NCBI GenBank assembly: GCA_034440575.1
Contig: JAOTOL010001520.1
Location: forward strand, 372,001-436,000
DNA length: 64,000 bases
Reading direction: 5' to 3'
From: Imbricaverruca yamaguchii
Lineage: Eukaryota > Arthropoda > Thecostraca > Neoverrucidae
Of the stretch, positions 39,942-48,607 are shown one piece after another. Every line of letters starts with the position of its first letter. Positions within the stretch are counted from its first letter, which is position 1. Under the pieces are notes generated by a model that searched no databases, was not told where the DNA came from, and was given only the letters and a program-made list of their open reading frames with translations. A program made the position numbers and the translations under genes.

Positions 39942-42900
39942 TTACGGGTGTGTGTAGATGGCCTGAAAACCGATCGGTCTCAGAAAGCGGAATATGCTCC
40001 CAGAATGAACAATGTCCGAGTCATCAGCTAGCACATCACGATATGTGTTGAACCGTGTATTATTTACGTAGAGCAACCCTCGCTCTGTTGAGGACTGCTC
40101 GCACGAGAAAAGCACATGACACACGGTTAGGTTTCCCGAACAGCGGGGACACAGGTCTCTCGTCACCGCAGATGAAGTACTGGTGTGTAGCATGTGTGTG
40201 GCCGAGGCGCAGTCTGCACAGCGTCACTTAGTCACTTCTGAATCTGCGGTAGCACGATGGCCAGTCACTAAGGTGTGGTTTGATCTCGTGTAACTTATTG
40301 CTTGTCTGCGCGCTCCAGCTACTCTGCCACTTGGTGTTCATAAATGAGGATATTCCGGGAAGAAGATACCTGGCCGGAAGTGGAAAAGCGCGTATCTGTG
40401 GTCTTCGGGCGGCCAATTTCGTTGGGGAATCGGCACGTTCGTTTCCCGATACTCCCACATGGCTGGGTATCCAACACAACCGCACAGTCTTCCCAAGCCG
40501 ATGTATAGCAGTCAGACAAGTCAGAATATCAACGAGCAATGGGTCAGTTTGGTAAAAACCAGTCGGTGCCAAAAGGCTGCTTAGAGAATCGAATATAATT
40601 CCATATTCAACACATCCTACGAAATCTCGACGAAGGAAAGCGCTTTGAGTACTGCAACGAGCTCAGAACTCAGCTCAGAACTGTATACGGAGACATACGT
40701 AGGTAAAGTAAAGCACCTGACGGAGGAATCGCACACAAACGCAGATCCACCTCCGCTGTCGCCCTTCGACCCACCTGTAAAAATGCGTGTCCAGCCTTCA
40801 TACGCTTCCAAATGCCCCAAAGTTTTCATCCGAAACAGCTCAGTTGGAACATCGCCCTTACGCATCGCTGTGAGTGTCAGATCAACTGCAGGAGACATCA
40901 GATTCCACGGGGGTATCGATAAATGTTGCACGCACATCACACTATGCACTCTCGTTCTGCTCTCCTGAAGGAGCTTCCGAATACGTATACAGAAAGGCAA
41001 GACTGCCCCACGTTGCCCACTGAGGAAGATTGTCAACGTGTGAGCGAGAACACCGCTGGGTACGTGGGGTGGGTAGGAAACTGACGTAGCCTGCAGGCGT
41101 ACCGCATGCCAAGCATTTCCCTTCTCAACGCCAGTGGTGGCTCGTTGGCTTCCGCCAACAGGCTGACAATTGGTGAGGTTCCAAATGCTCAAGTAATGAT
41201 ACGTATTGCAGCATGGTGTACAGTGTCAAGGACACGCTTATTGGTAGCGCATGCGCTGTCATACACATAGCATGCGTAGTCCAGCTTGGACTGATTCAAG
41301 GACCTGTACAACATCATCAGTGTTTTACGATCCGCACCATACGAGGTTCGTGATATGCACTTCAGTACGTTTAGTGACTTAAAACACCTTTCTATCAATG
41401 TTTTTAAATGTTGTTTGTAAGTCAAACGGCTATCAAATTGCACCCCGAGGAACTTCGCTGTTGGGCGAACAGGAATGGACGAGCCATACAACTTCGTATT
41501 CAGTTCTCGAGTACACCTCCTACGACAGAAATGCATTGCAACAGTTTTGTCTGTGGAGAAGCGGAGTCCATTTGCAATGCCCCATCTTTCGAGGTGGTTC
41601 ACTGCAAGCTGTAACTGTTGTGTTAGCGATGATGTGCTGGAGCCAGAAAACCATATGGCAAAGCCGTCAACGAACAACGATCGTCCTATGCCACGCGGCA
41701 GTGCATCCCCGATATCATTTATGAAAACAGCAAACAAGGCCACACTCAGAATACTTCCCTGTGGAATACCATTGACTTGGTGGAAGCAATGGGAAAGCTC
41801 GTGTCCTACCCAGATACGGAAGAAGCAATCCTTGAGAAATTCCTGTAGAAAAACTCCCAAGTTCCCTCGGATTCCACACATCCATGCTTCTAGCAAGACT
41901 CCATGTCGCCATGTTGCATCATAGGCCCCCTTTATGTCGAAGAAGATCGTTCCCACATGGTGTCGGCGTTTAAAAGCGACTTGGATGACGGTATCAAGTG
42001 CTAAAAGATGATCCGTTGTGCAACGATGCTTTCTAAAGCCACACTGTGCGTTATAAAAAAATATGTGTTTCCAGGAACCAGGTGAGCCGCATATTGACCA
42101 TCTTCTCCAGGAGCTTGCAAAGATACGAGGTCAGGGAAATTGGCCGATAGTGCAGTGGGTCTAGACCACTATTTCCTGGTTTCAGGACAGAGACCACTGT
42201 GGCTTCCCGCCAAGAAGTCGGAAAACAGCCCTCCTCCCATACTTTGTTCAACGACATCAAAAGTGTGTCAAGCACTCGCAAAGGTAGGTGTTTTAGCATG
42301 TCATTATGAATTCCATTAGCGCCTTCTGGCACACTCTTTAGACATCCGATCGCGGAACGCAGCTCATGAATACTAAATGGTTCATTATAGCATAGATCAT
42401 CAGGCGTAGAAAAATCAATTGGCTTGGCTTCTGCTTTAGTCTTTTTGCGGAGAAATTCTGGATGATAATTTCCGTCTCCGCTACGGGCTGACAGAGCCCG
42501 GGCTATTTTCTCAGCCACCTAAACGGGGCGGGTCACGTCCACTCCAGCCACACGTAGTACGGGAAGGCGGACCGCATCATACTGGCCATTAATGCGTTTG
42601 ATACGGGACCAAACTTGGGTCGTTGGGGTAAATCGATTAATAGAAGGCATATTCTTTCCACGACCTTCGCTTAGCTTCTCGTACAATACGACGTGCTAAG
42701 GCTCTCGCCTTTTGAAATGCAATTAAACTCGCCTAGTCGCTTTTTCTGTCAAATATTCAAAATGCTCGCTTACGTGCGCGTATAGCGTCACGGCATTCTG
42801 CTGACCACCACTGAACTGGAGAGCGCCATGGAGCACCAGCTGTCCGTGGAATAGCAGAATCGGCGGACTGAATGAGTATCGATGTAAACTGCTCCACCGA

Positions 42901-43850
42901 GAGACCATAACCGTAAGTATTACTTGGTAAACATGCTTCCACATTTTCGTCGAATTTTCTCCAATCCGCTTTCTTTATGTTCCACCGTTGAGGTCTGAAG
43001 CCAAGCCTCACGCTGTCACTATATTTAATAGGTTGGTTGGTTGGTTATTGGTTTTACGACACATCGACCATTGAGTTATGTAGTGTCGCCAATCTCTCAC
43101 GCCGATTGGTCGCGGGCGAAGAGTAGCGACAGGTGAGACTCGAACTAATAACCTTTTGATTATTAGACAAGCAACTTACCCCTAGGCTACTCGTCCCCCA
43201 CTATATTTAATAAAAATAGGAAAATGGTCGCTACCAAGTGGGTCGTCGGACACCGACCAGATCATATATTGTGCCAGAGACGGGCTTACAAGGCTTAGGT
43301 CGACCGCAGATTTAAGATCAGAAGGAAGAGCGAAGTGGGTGGCTGCACCCGTGTTTAAAAGGCAGAGGGTTTCGTCCAGAATTAAACTATCCACAGCTCG
43401 TCCGCGAGAGTTTACAGTCACATCCCCATATGACGTGATGATGAGCGTTGAAGTCGCCGAGGAGCAAGACAGGCTGGGCCAGTTGGAGCACCAGGCGACT
43501 GAGCTCCATGGACGGCAACGAATTCCCAGGAGGAAGATATACAGAACAAATTGTAATAGTATGACGAAGGAATTCGATGGTGGCAGCGACTGCTTGGAGA
43601 GGGGTATCCAGCGTTACCTCCTGATAAGAAACGCTATGATGTACGGCTAAGAGTACGCCCCAGTGCGCAATGGTCTCAGACGCCTTGTTTTTCGCAAGAA
43701 CAGAATATTTTTTAGTCGGAGGGAAGAGTGTGGTGGGAACTTTGTCTCTTGGAGACATACAACCATCGGACAGTGCTGATTTAAAATTGTCTGGAGGTCG
43801 GCCATGTTTGTTCGAACCCCTCTGCAGTTCCATCGTAGAATGAGAGGCAT
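39942..43850 (-). pseudogene. LINE ORF2: endonuclease, reverse transcriptase, RNase H, broken
   Basis: Starts 76 nt after ORF1 with MPLILRWNCRG, an APE-type endonuclease start. It has LLGDFNAHH and SDHFPI further on. The reverse transcriptase has GANGIHNDML, YRPISLTSYLCKLLEKM, GIPQGSILS and FVDGFAIW, the last where an active enzyme has an AD-D motif, so the second aspartate is lost. RNase H reads TGGSK where TDGSK is expected, and WIPSHVGVSGNERAD is intact. A C-terminal CPRCSGNLTVCHVLFSC knuckle is present. There are several frameshifts (near 43840, 42050 and 40600) and the nested SINE. Inactive. Confidence 0.9.
43031..43198 (-). mobile_element. tRNA-Met-derived SINE nested in LINE ORF2
   Basis: Flanked by a perfect 14-bp duplication CACTATATTTAATA (43017-43030 and 43199-43212). 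On the minus strand it reads the tRNA-like head GGGGACGAGTAGCCTAGGGG (A box) and TTAGTTCGAGTCTCACC (B box). Then come the body and the tail GGCGACACTACATAACTC, a loop and GGTCGATGTGTCGTAAAACC, ending in an AACC simple repeat. Compared with the copy at 52332, the head has diverged in the anticodon arm. Confidence 0.92.
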
Positions 43851-43926
43851 TCAAATGATAATTAATGGTAGTAAAACAGTTCAAAAAGGGGCAATTTCGC
43901 CGACTAGAGTTCACTTGAGTGCTCCC

Positions 43927-45661
43927 CTAAAATTGGCTATCTTCTCGAGCCTTTGGAGTCCGAACGTACCCTCCTGAATCCATCCCCAGCGAGGATGTCC
44001 GGGGCCGCGACCTCTGCAAACCACCCTCCGAGGGCGACCCCTCCCAGGGCAACGTGCGCTTCTCAACACGCGCGTCTACTCGTGGCGACGGCGCCTGGGA
44101 GAAATCGGACAGAGACGCCGGTGGTGGGGGATCCACACTGGATGGGTTCCCCCTCGGGGCCGGCGCGCGGGACGGGGCCTCCACTCGTCGGCGGGGCGAG
44201 GGAGAAGTCTGGGGAGCATCCGCCAGGAGCGGAGGGGAGGGCGCATTTTTGGGGGGGCTATTCCCAACAGCTGAAGACTTGGGCGGACTCTCCATGCGCC
44301 TTCGCGGCGAAGGAGTGACTGGTCTCGGAGGAGCAGGCTTGTCTGCTCCTTGGCGGGCTGCTGCACGTTTTCTCTCCATTTCAGCGAGATGAGTTCGCTT
44401 TGCGTCGCGGGCGCGTCTATCGGCTTCCTGCCTCTACAGGTTTTCGTCTGGAATTGGCAGTGATCTGTCGGTGTTGGCAGTTGGCAAGGTCGGTGCAGAG
44501 TTTGAACTTCTCAGAAAGTCGACAGGAAGTGGAGGCGATTTAGACCGGGAAGTGGTAGAAATGGGTTCAATACGAGAATTCGCATCTCGTGCTGACAAAG
44601 GGGTGCATGCGAGTCCAAAAGATCGTGGTAGGTCACTGAGTTTGGATATAAATTGCGAGGCATTGGTAGGCTCTCGGTGTGTGGTGGCCGGTTCTGTGCT
44701 TTTTATTTTACTGGCGTATGATACGTTGGGGTGGGTATCCGCGTATATTTCCTTTGCTTGCTGAAAAGATATGCTCCTAGTGCACTTCAGTGCTAGTATC
44801 TCCCTTTCCTTCACGTTTACTGGATAGCCTTTGTTAAAGGAAGTGTGGGTCACCTGTCCCTGGCCACAATTAACACACCACAAGCTCTCAGCCTCACATT
44901 TGTCGCTCCTGTGCTCGGGCGTGCCACAGCTACTACAGGCCGGGCGACCTCGACAGTACTGTGGAGTGTGGCCGTATCTCTGGCAACGGAAGCAACGCAT
45001 GGGATTGGGGACGAAGACGCGTACCTTCACCCTGACGTAGCCTACGTTTATTGTAGAAGGGAGGTCAGTATAATTAAAAGTCAAGACAATGTTGTTCGTT
45101 GCTTGTAGATCGCCTCCTCTTCTTACCTTCATCCTACGCGCTTCGACGACACCAAACTCCGCCAGACCATCGACAATTTCGGAATCAGAAACGTCTCTTA
45201 AATCAAAACAATTGATCACACCTTTTGACTGTTTTTTTTTCCTATGAAGCTCAACAAAAATGGGTATATAACATCCCTCATCCCTGTTCTCACACGTAAT
45301 AAATACATTCTGTTGCCTCGAGGGTTCTCTTGGCGTCCTCAACGCACCGAAATTCTACCTCGATTCCTCCATCTCGTGCTTTTTCGCACATGGCGACGTC
45401 TCCAAACTTGTCGCATCCACGCTTTCGCTCAAAGGGCGAAAGAGCAGATAAACTCCTTCCAGGATCACTCGACTTCAGTATTAGTATTCGCGGCGATGGC
45501 ACATTATTAGTCCGAGCTACGTTCCCACTATGGGAGACAGTGGTAACCAGAACGGGACGTGAAGAGAGACGTGCAGGGCGGTATGCCTCTGCAGGTGTCG
45601 GGTCCATGGCCTGGTCCCTGCTTGAAGGACCAAGAGTGTTTTTAGTTTTTGGAAATGCCAT
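43927..45661 (-). pseudogene. LINE ORF1, gag-like protein with zinc knuckles, broken
   Basis: The first in-frame ATG is at 45661 (MAFPKTKNTLG). The reading continues to a frameshift near 45300-45340 and resumes in the frame beginning near 45342. It carries three zinc knuckles: CFRCQRYGHTPQYC, CSSCGTPEHRSDKC and CVNCGQGQVTHTS. An in-frame TAG near 44434 separates this from a proline-rich C-terminal region ending at 43927. In related LINEs this protein binds the element RNA as a chaperone. Confidence 0.85.
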
Positions 45662-46312
45662 ATGTGTATTATTTCTGCCCCGCGGACGTCCCACCACATT
45701 GGGGCCCTACTAGGGGGAAGCCTGTGTCCCTGAAGCGGGAGGACATCAGACGCTCACGGAGTTATACGGGGCAGGCGATGCAGTCACCCGACCGGGATCC
45801 AGCTCCGCCACCCCTTGACCCGAGCCGGCCGGGCCGGCTGACACCGGGACGAAACCCAGGTCCCCGGCCCGAGACGACTAGCCACTTGACCCGTATGGGG
45901 CCCTACGAGTCCGCTCGCCCCTCCGGGGTATCGGGACCGAAGAGGTGTTTTGGTCCCCCGTCACAACTACCACCGTGCGACCTCAACCTCCAGGACTCCG
46001 TCAACCCCGGGGGCGGGCCGAGGGGGCGCAGCTACCCCGATAAAACTGAGCCGACGGGTAAACCAGGGGAAGCTGACCTACCTACAAGTGACAAGGGATG
46101 GGTTGGTGTTGCAGGGTTGGATGACAGACATACAAAGGGACGTAGACACGGGGTGGATACTGGCAAGGGAGAGAGGGATGGGCGGTGGGGACTACGTGAG
46201 TCTCCGGAAACACCTCTGTGCTTCCAAGCCCCTTACCGGGGCGGCTGTGGTGACCCGAGGGAGTGCCATTTCCCTAGCCAGCCGTGTAACGAGGCTGGCC
46301 CCACTGCAGGGA

Positions 46313-46327
46313 ACCAACTACCACTAA
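46313..46327. repeat. LINE target-site duplication, 5'-side copy
   Basis: ACCAACTACCACTAA, identical to 39832-39846. Confidence 0.88.
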
Positions 46328-46673
46328 ACAATTCGTCGCCAAGCATAAACGAAGGCGTGCACGCAGCGTTAAATCGCCACCGGCAGCTCGGGCACCATTA
46401 AACAAATAATCAATGAAGGCGTGCACGGGCTGCGACCATTGGACTGGCTCTTGGGCGTAATCCACGTTATGAACCATACCAGCCCGCAAATATCCGCGCC
46501 GAATCATGGCACGTCTCATACTGAGCGGCGAGTATCGCTAATTACTCGTGCCCAGCACTTTCGCACACATACCATGGCGATGGACCAAACTGACGCCACC
46601 TGTCAAACTGTCACCTGCCCTCCCCCACCCCCACCAGATACACAGGCGTTCCCCGAGCAAGTAATGCGCATCG

Positions 46674-46679
46674 TTTATT
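46674..46679 (-). terminator. polyadenylation signal AATAAA for the RPP38 end of the cluster
   Basis: AATAAA on the minus strand about 155 nt after the RPP38 stop. I found no AATAAA or ATTAAA on the minus strand between the PIGF stop (48506) and the RPP38 start (47771), so this is the first one available to all three genes. Confidence 0.7.
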
Positions 46680-46832
46680 GGAGATAATCACGAGCCAAAC
46701 AAATTCACAACTGAACTCGAGTCCCACTGTAGAAGATTATGCAGGCAAATCCCCACACTGAAAGTCGGTAATACCAGTCCCGGTCATGCAGATATCCCAG
46801 GCATGCAGCTACCCAGTATACAATAGCGACCG

Positions 46833-47771
46833 TCACTTCTGCTTGGCGGCCTTCTTCTGCTGCTTGTTGCCGAGAGTGACGGTCATGACCCTGGCCGACT
46901 TGAGCGCGAGTCGCTTCCTGTGCGGCACGCCCACCGTGTCGATACACATCAGGCCGTCCAGTTGGTCGGCCACCTGCCGGCGCGAAATGGTGCGCTTCCT
47001 GTCGGCAGGCCCGAAGCTGATGAAGTCGGCCTGTTGTAGTGGCGGAGGCGAGGGAGGTGAAGCAGTCGGTGGGGTGGCCGGAGACGAGTCAGACTCCGCG
47101 GCCAGCTGCTTAACCTCTGGCTCGGCGCGCTCCGCCGACGGCTCGGTGCGGGCCGCCGGCAGGGCGGCGAGCGGCGGCGCGGCGGCGCACACGGCCAAGT
47201 ACAGGGGGTGGAGCGGGTGTGTCGCGTCCGCCACAGCCGAACGCAGGCCGAACACAGCCGTCTGCAGGCCGAGGCGTGCCGTGAGCGCCTGCCGCAGCCG
47301 CGGCACGCGCACGGCCGGGCAGCGGCGGCCGGCAGCCAGCGGCGCCAGGTGGCTCGTCTCCAGCGCCGGCGTCTCGGCCTCCACCAGAAGCGCGGCCAGC
47401 GCGCCCGCCTCCAGCGCGCGCGACGCCGCGTTGAAGCCGACCACGCAGTCGGCCAGGTAGTGGCGGCGCGCCTCCAGCAACGGCGCGGCCGCGGCGCGCG
47501 CCCGCTGCCGCGCGGCCGTGGTCTCCTCGCGCCGACCGGCCGCCAGCAGCCGCACGTACTCGGCCTGGTCCACCGACGTACAGATGTTGAACTCGCGCAC
47601 GTGCGTCGCGACGGCCGCCAGCACGTCGGCCGCCGCCTGCCGACCCACCGGCGGCCACTCGACGCGGAACGGGTGGAACAGCACGTTGCGCGTGCGCGCC
47701 TTGCCGCTGCGAGCGGCCCGCTTCATCTGGCTCTTGGTGAGCACTTTGGCGGGTGTGTTTTCAGCGGACAT
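46833..47771 (-). CDS. RPP38: ribonuclease P/MRP protein subunit p38 (RPP38)
   Basis: A single uninterrupted ORF of 312 aa. Residues about 25-45 (TRNVLFHPFRVEWP) match the N-terminal region of RPP38. The central domain, with VVGFNAASRALEAGALAALL, TSHLAPL, CPAVRVPRL and LGLQTAVFGL, is the L7Ae-type RNA-binding fold that in this protein recognises a kink-turn of RNase P and MRP RNAs. A Pro/Ser-rich spacer and a basic Lys/Gln/Ala tail follow. Role by family: nuclear/nucleolar tRNA 5'-end and rRNA processing. I chose ATG 47771; the same frame is open upstream only to a GTG at 47786. It is the last gene of the same-strand cluster after PIGF and SPTSS, GC-rich and intronless, with AATAAA 155 nt downstream. 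Confidence 0.92.
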   Translation of the reverse strand: MSAENTPAKVLTKSQMKRAARSGKARTRNVLFHPFRVEWPPVGRQAAADVLAAVATHVREFNICTSVDQAEYVRLLAAGRREETTAARQRARAAAAPLLEARRHYLADCVVGFNAASRALEAGALAALLVEAETPALETSHLAPLAAGRRCPAVRVPRLRQALTARLGLQTAVFGLRSAVADATHPLHPLYLAVCAAAPPLAALPAARTEPSAERAEPEVKQLAAESDSSPATPPTASPPSPPPLQQADFISFGPADRKRTISRRQVADQLDGLMCIDTVGVPHRKRLALKSARVMTVTLGNKQQKKAAKQK

Positions 47772-47800
47772 GACGGCGTCGGACACTTACCCGTCCACGG

Positions 47801-47932
47801 TTAACCGGTGTGGTAGTACGTGTAGAACAGGACAGCAGCGGACAGCAAGTACACAATCACGGCCACCGCCAGCACAGCGTAATACACGTAACAAACAATT
47901 TGGAATCGCCTGCCTTGTCTGCGCGACTTCAG
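47801..47932 (-). CDS. small ATG-less ORF encoding one membrane segment, unknown
   Basis: A 43-codon reading, LKSRRQGRRFQIVCYVYYAV then LAVAVIVYLLSAAVLF and YTYYHTG, ends at TAA 29 nt before the RPP38 ATG. It has a basic start and one strong hydrophobic helix, which is unlikely in random GC-rich DNA. No ATG occurs between the SPTSS stop and this ORF on the minus strand. Translation would need the CTG at 47932 (A at -3) or an upstream spliced exon; CGCAG and GGCAG acceptor-like sites lie at its start. A donor-like GTAAGT sits at 47788-47783, between it and RPP38. I do not recognise the family. It may be a chance ORF. Confidence 0.3.
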   Translation of the reverse strand: MKSRRQGRRFQIVCYVYYAVLAVAVIVYLLSAAVLFYTYYHTG

Positions 47933-48220
47933 CGTTCAATCTAAACGTCGGCCGAGAGCACCCAACCAATTCACAAACAAAAGGCGAGCACAGCACGCAC
48001 CCTCCCGTGATCGTGGTCCCAGCCAGCTGGCGACCAGCGGTCACACTCACACGCTACAGCGCACGTCACACTCTCACGTCTCCAGGCTGAGATCGCAGCC
48101 GGCCCCCACGCCGGAGGGCACAGTCGCCCCCTGCGCCGGAGATGGTTGACTGAGGCGTTTGGGGCGGCTCGTGGACGCTCGCAAACCGCGGCCGATGACG
48201 TGTCAGTCCGGTTGGTCCTG

Positions 48221-48445
48221 TCAGTCGTCGGCGGGCGCGACCAGACCGAAGCGCGCCAGCAGGAACACGGTGTAGTGCGGCAGGTAGACGTAGCTGCTGT
48301 ACGCCATCATGCTGAGGATGCAGACGAGCAGCGTGTGAAAGGCCACCTTCTCGCGCGGCTCCAGCATCGCCACCGACGTGTTCAGCTCAAACATGCGGTA
48401 GTTGTGCTTCAGCCAGCCGTAGGCGCGACTCAGCAGGGACAGCAT
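48221..48445 (-). CDS. SPTSSA/B-like: serine palmitoyltransferase small subunit (SPTSSA/SPTSSB type)
   Basis: A 74-aa single-exon ORF starting in a strong context GCCGCCATG. The core MLEPREKVAFHT with LLVCILSMMAYSSYVYLP matches the family signature MLEPWE, hydrophobic helices and YVFMP, and the length is typical (about 70-76 aa). In animals this ER membrane peptide binds the SPTLC1/SPTLC2 dimer, strongly stimulates serine palmitoyltransferase and tunes acyl-CoA choice in the first step of sphingolipid synthesis. The start lies 60 nt after the PIGF stop on the same strand, leaving little room for its own promoter unless that promoter is inside PIGF. A or B paralogue cannot be decided. Confidence 0.9.
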   Translation of the reverse strand: MLSLLSRAYGWLKHNYRMFELNTSVAMLEPREKVAFHTLLVCILSMMAYSSYVYLPHYTVFLLARFGLVAPADD

Positions 48446-48505
48446 GGCGGCGTCGGTCGGTCGGGCAGGGCCGGCTCACGTCGTCTCAGGTCAGGTCAGG
48501 TCAGG

Positions 48506-48607
48506 TCACTCGGACTTGACGTTTGCGGCCGGACAGAGGCGGCACGACAGTAGGCGTCCGACGGCTGAGCCCAAGTGAGCGCCGGCGCAGCACGACACCG
48601 GCCACAC
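48506..48607 (-). CDS. PIGF: PIGF exon 6: C-terminus and stop
   Basis: 102 nt after GCCGGCAG. It encodes VWPVSCCAGAHLGSAVGRLL and a short tail ending KSE, then TGA. VWP-SC directly follows DRPWQ in the family, which fixes this exon. The tail is less hydrophobic than in vertebrates. Confidence 0.9.
   Translation of the reverse strand: MWPVSCCAGAHLGSAVGRLLSCRLCPAANVKSE

Larger units (their letters stand above)
39847..46312 (-). mobile_element. full-length I-clade-like non-LTR retrotransposon (LINE), 6,466 bp
   Basis: The element is bounded by a perfect 15-bp target-site duplication (39832-39846 and 46313-46327). On the minus strand it begins at 46312 with about 650 nt of GC-rich 5' UTR, then ORF1 (gag-like, zinc knuckles), ORF2 (endonuclease, reverse transcriptase, RNase H, CCHC) and a 3' UTR. 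The 3' UTR ends in the stem-loop tail GCGCTAAATGATCACG, a loop and GGTCGAAGCGCCCTTAAAC. RNase H plus a three-knuckle ORF1 suggests the I clade. Frameshifts, in-frame stops and altered catalytic residues make this copy inactive. A SINE at 43031-43198 inserted later. Confidence 0.93.

Noticed and set aside
45649..46401. 250-codon plus-strand ORF upstream of LINE ORF1
   Set aside because: Lies antisense in the GC-rich LINE 5' UTR and runs through the target duplication, so it is not a conserved unit.
46786..47460. Plus-strand ORFs across the RPP38 gene
   Set aside because: Shadow frames of a GC-rich coding region. The minus strand has clear RPP38 similarity.
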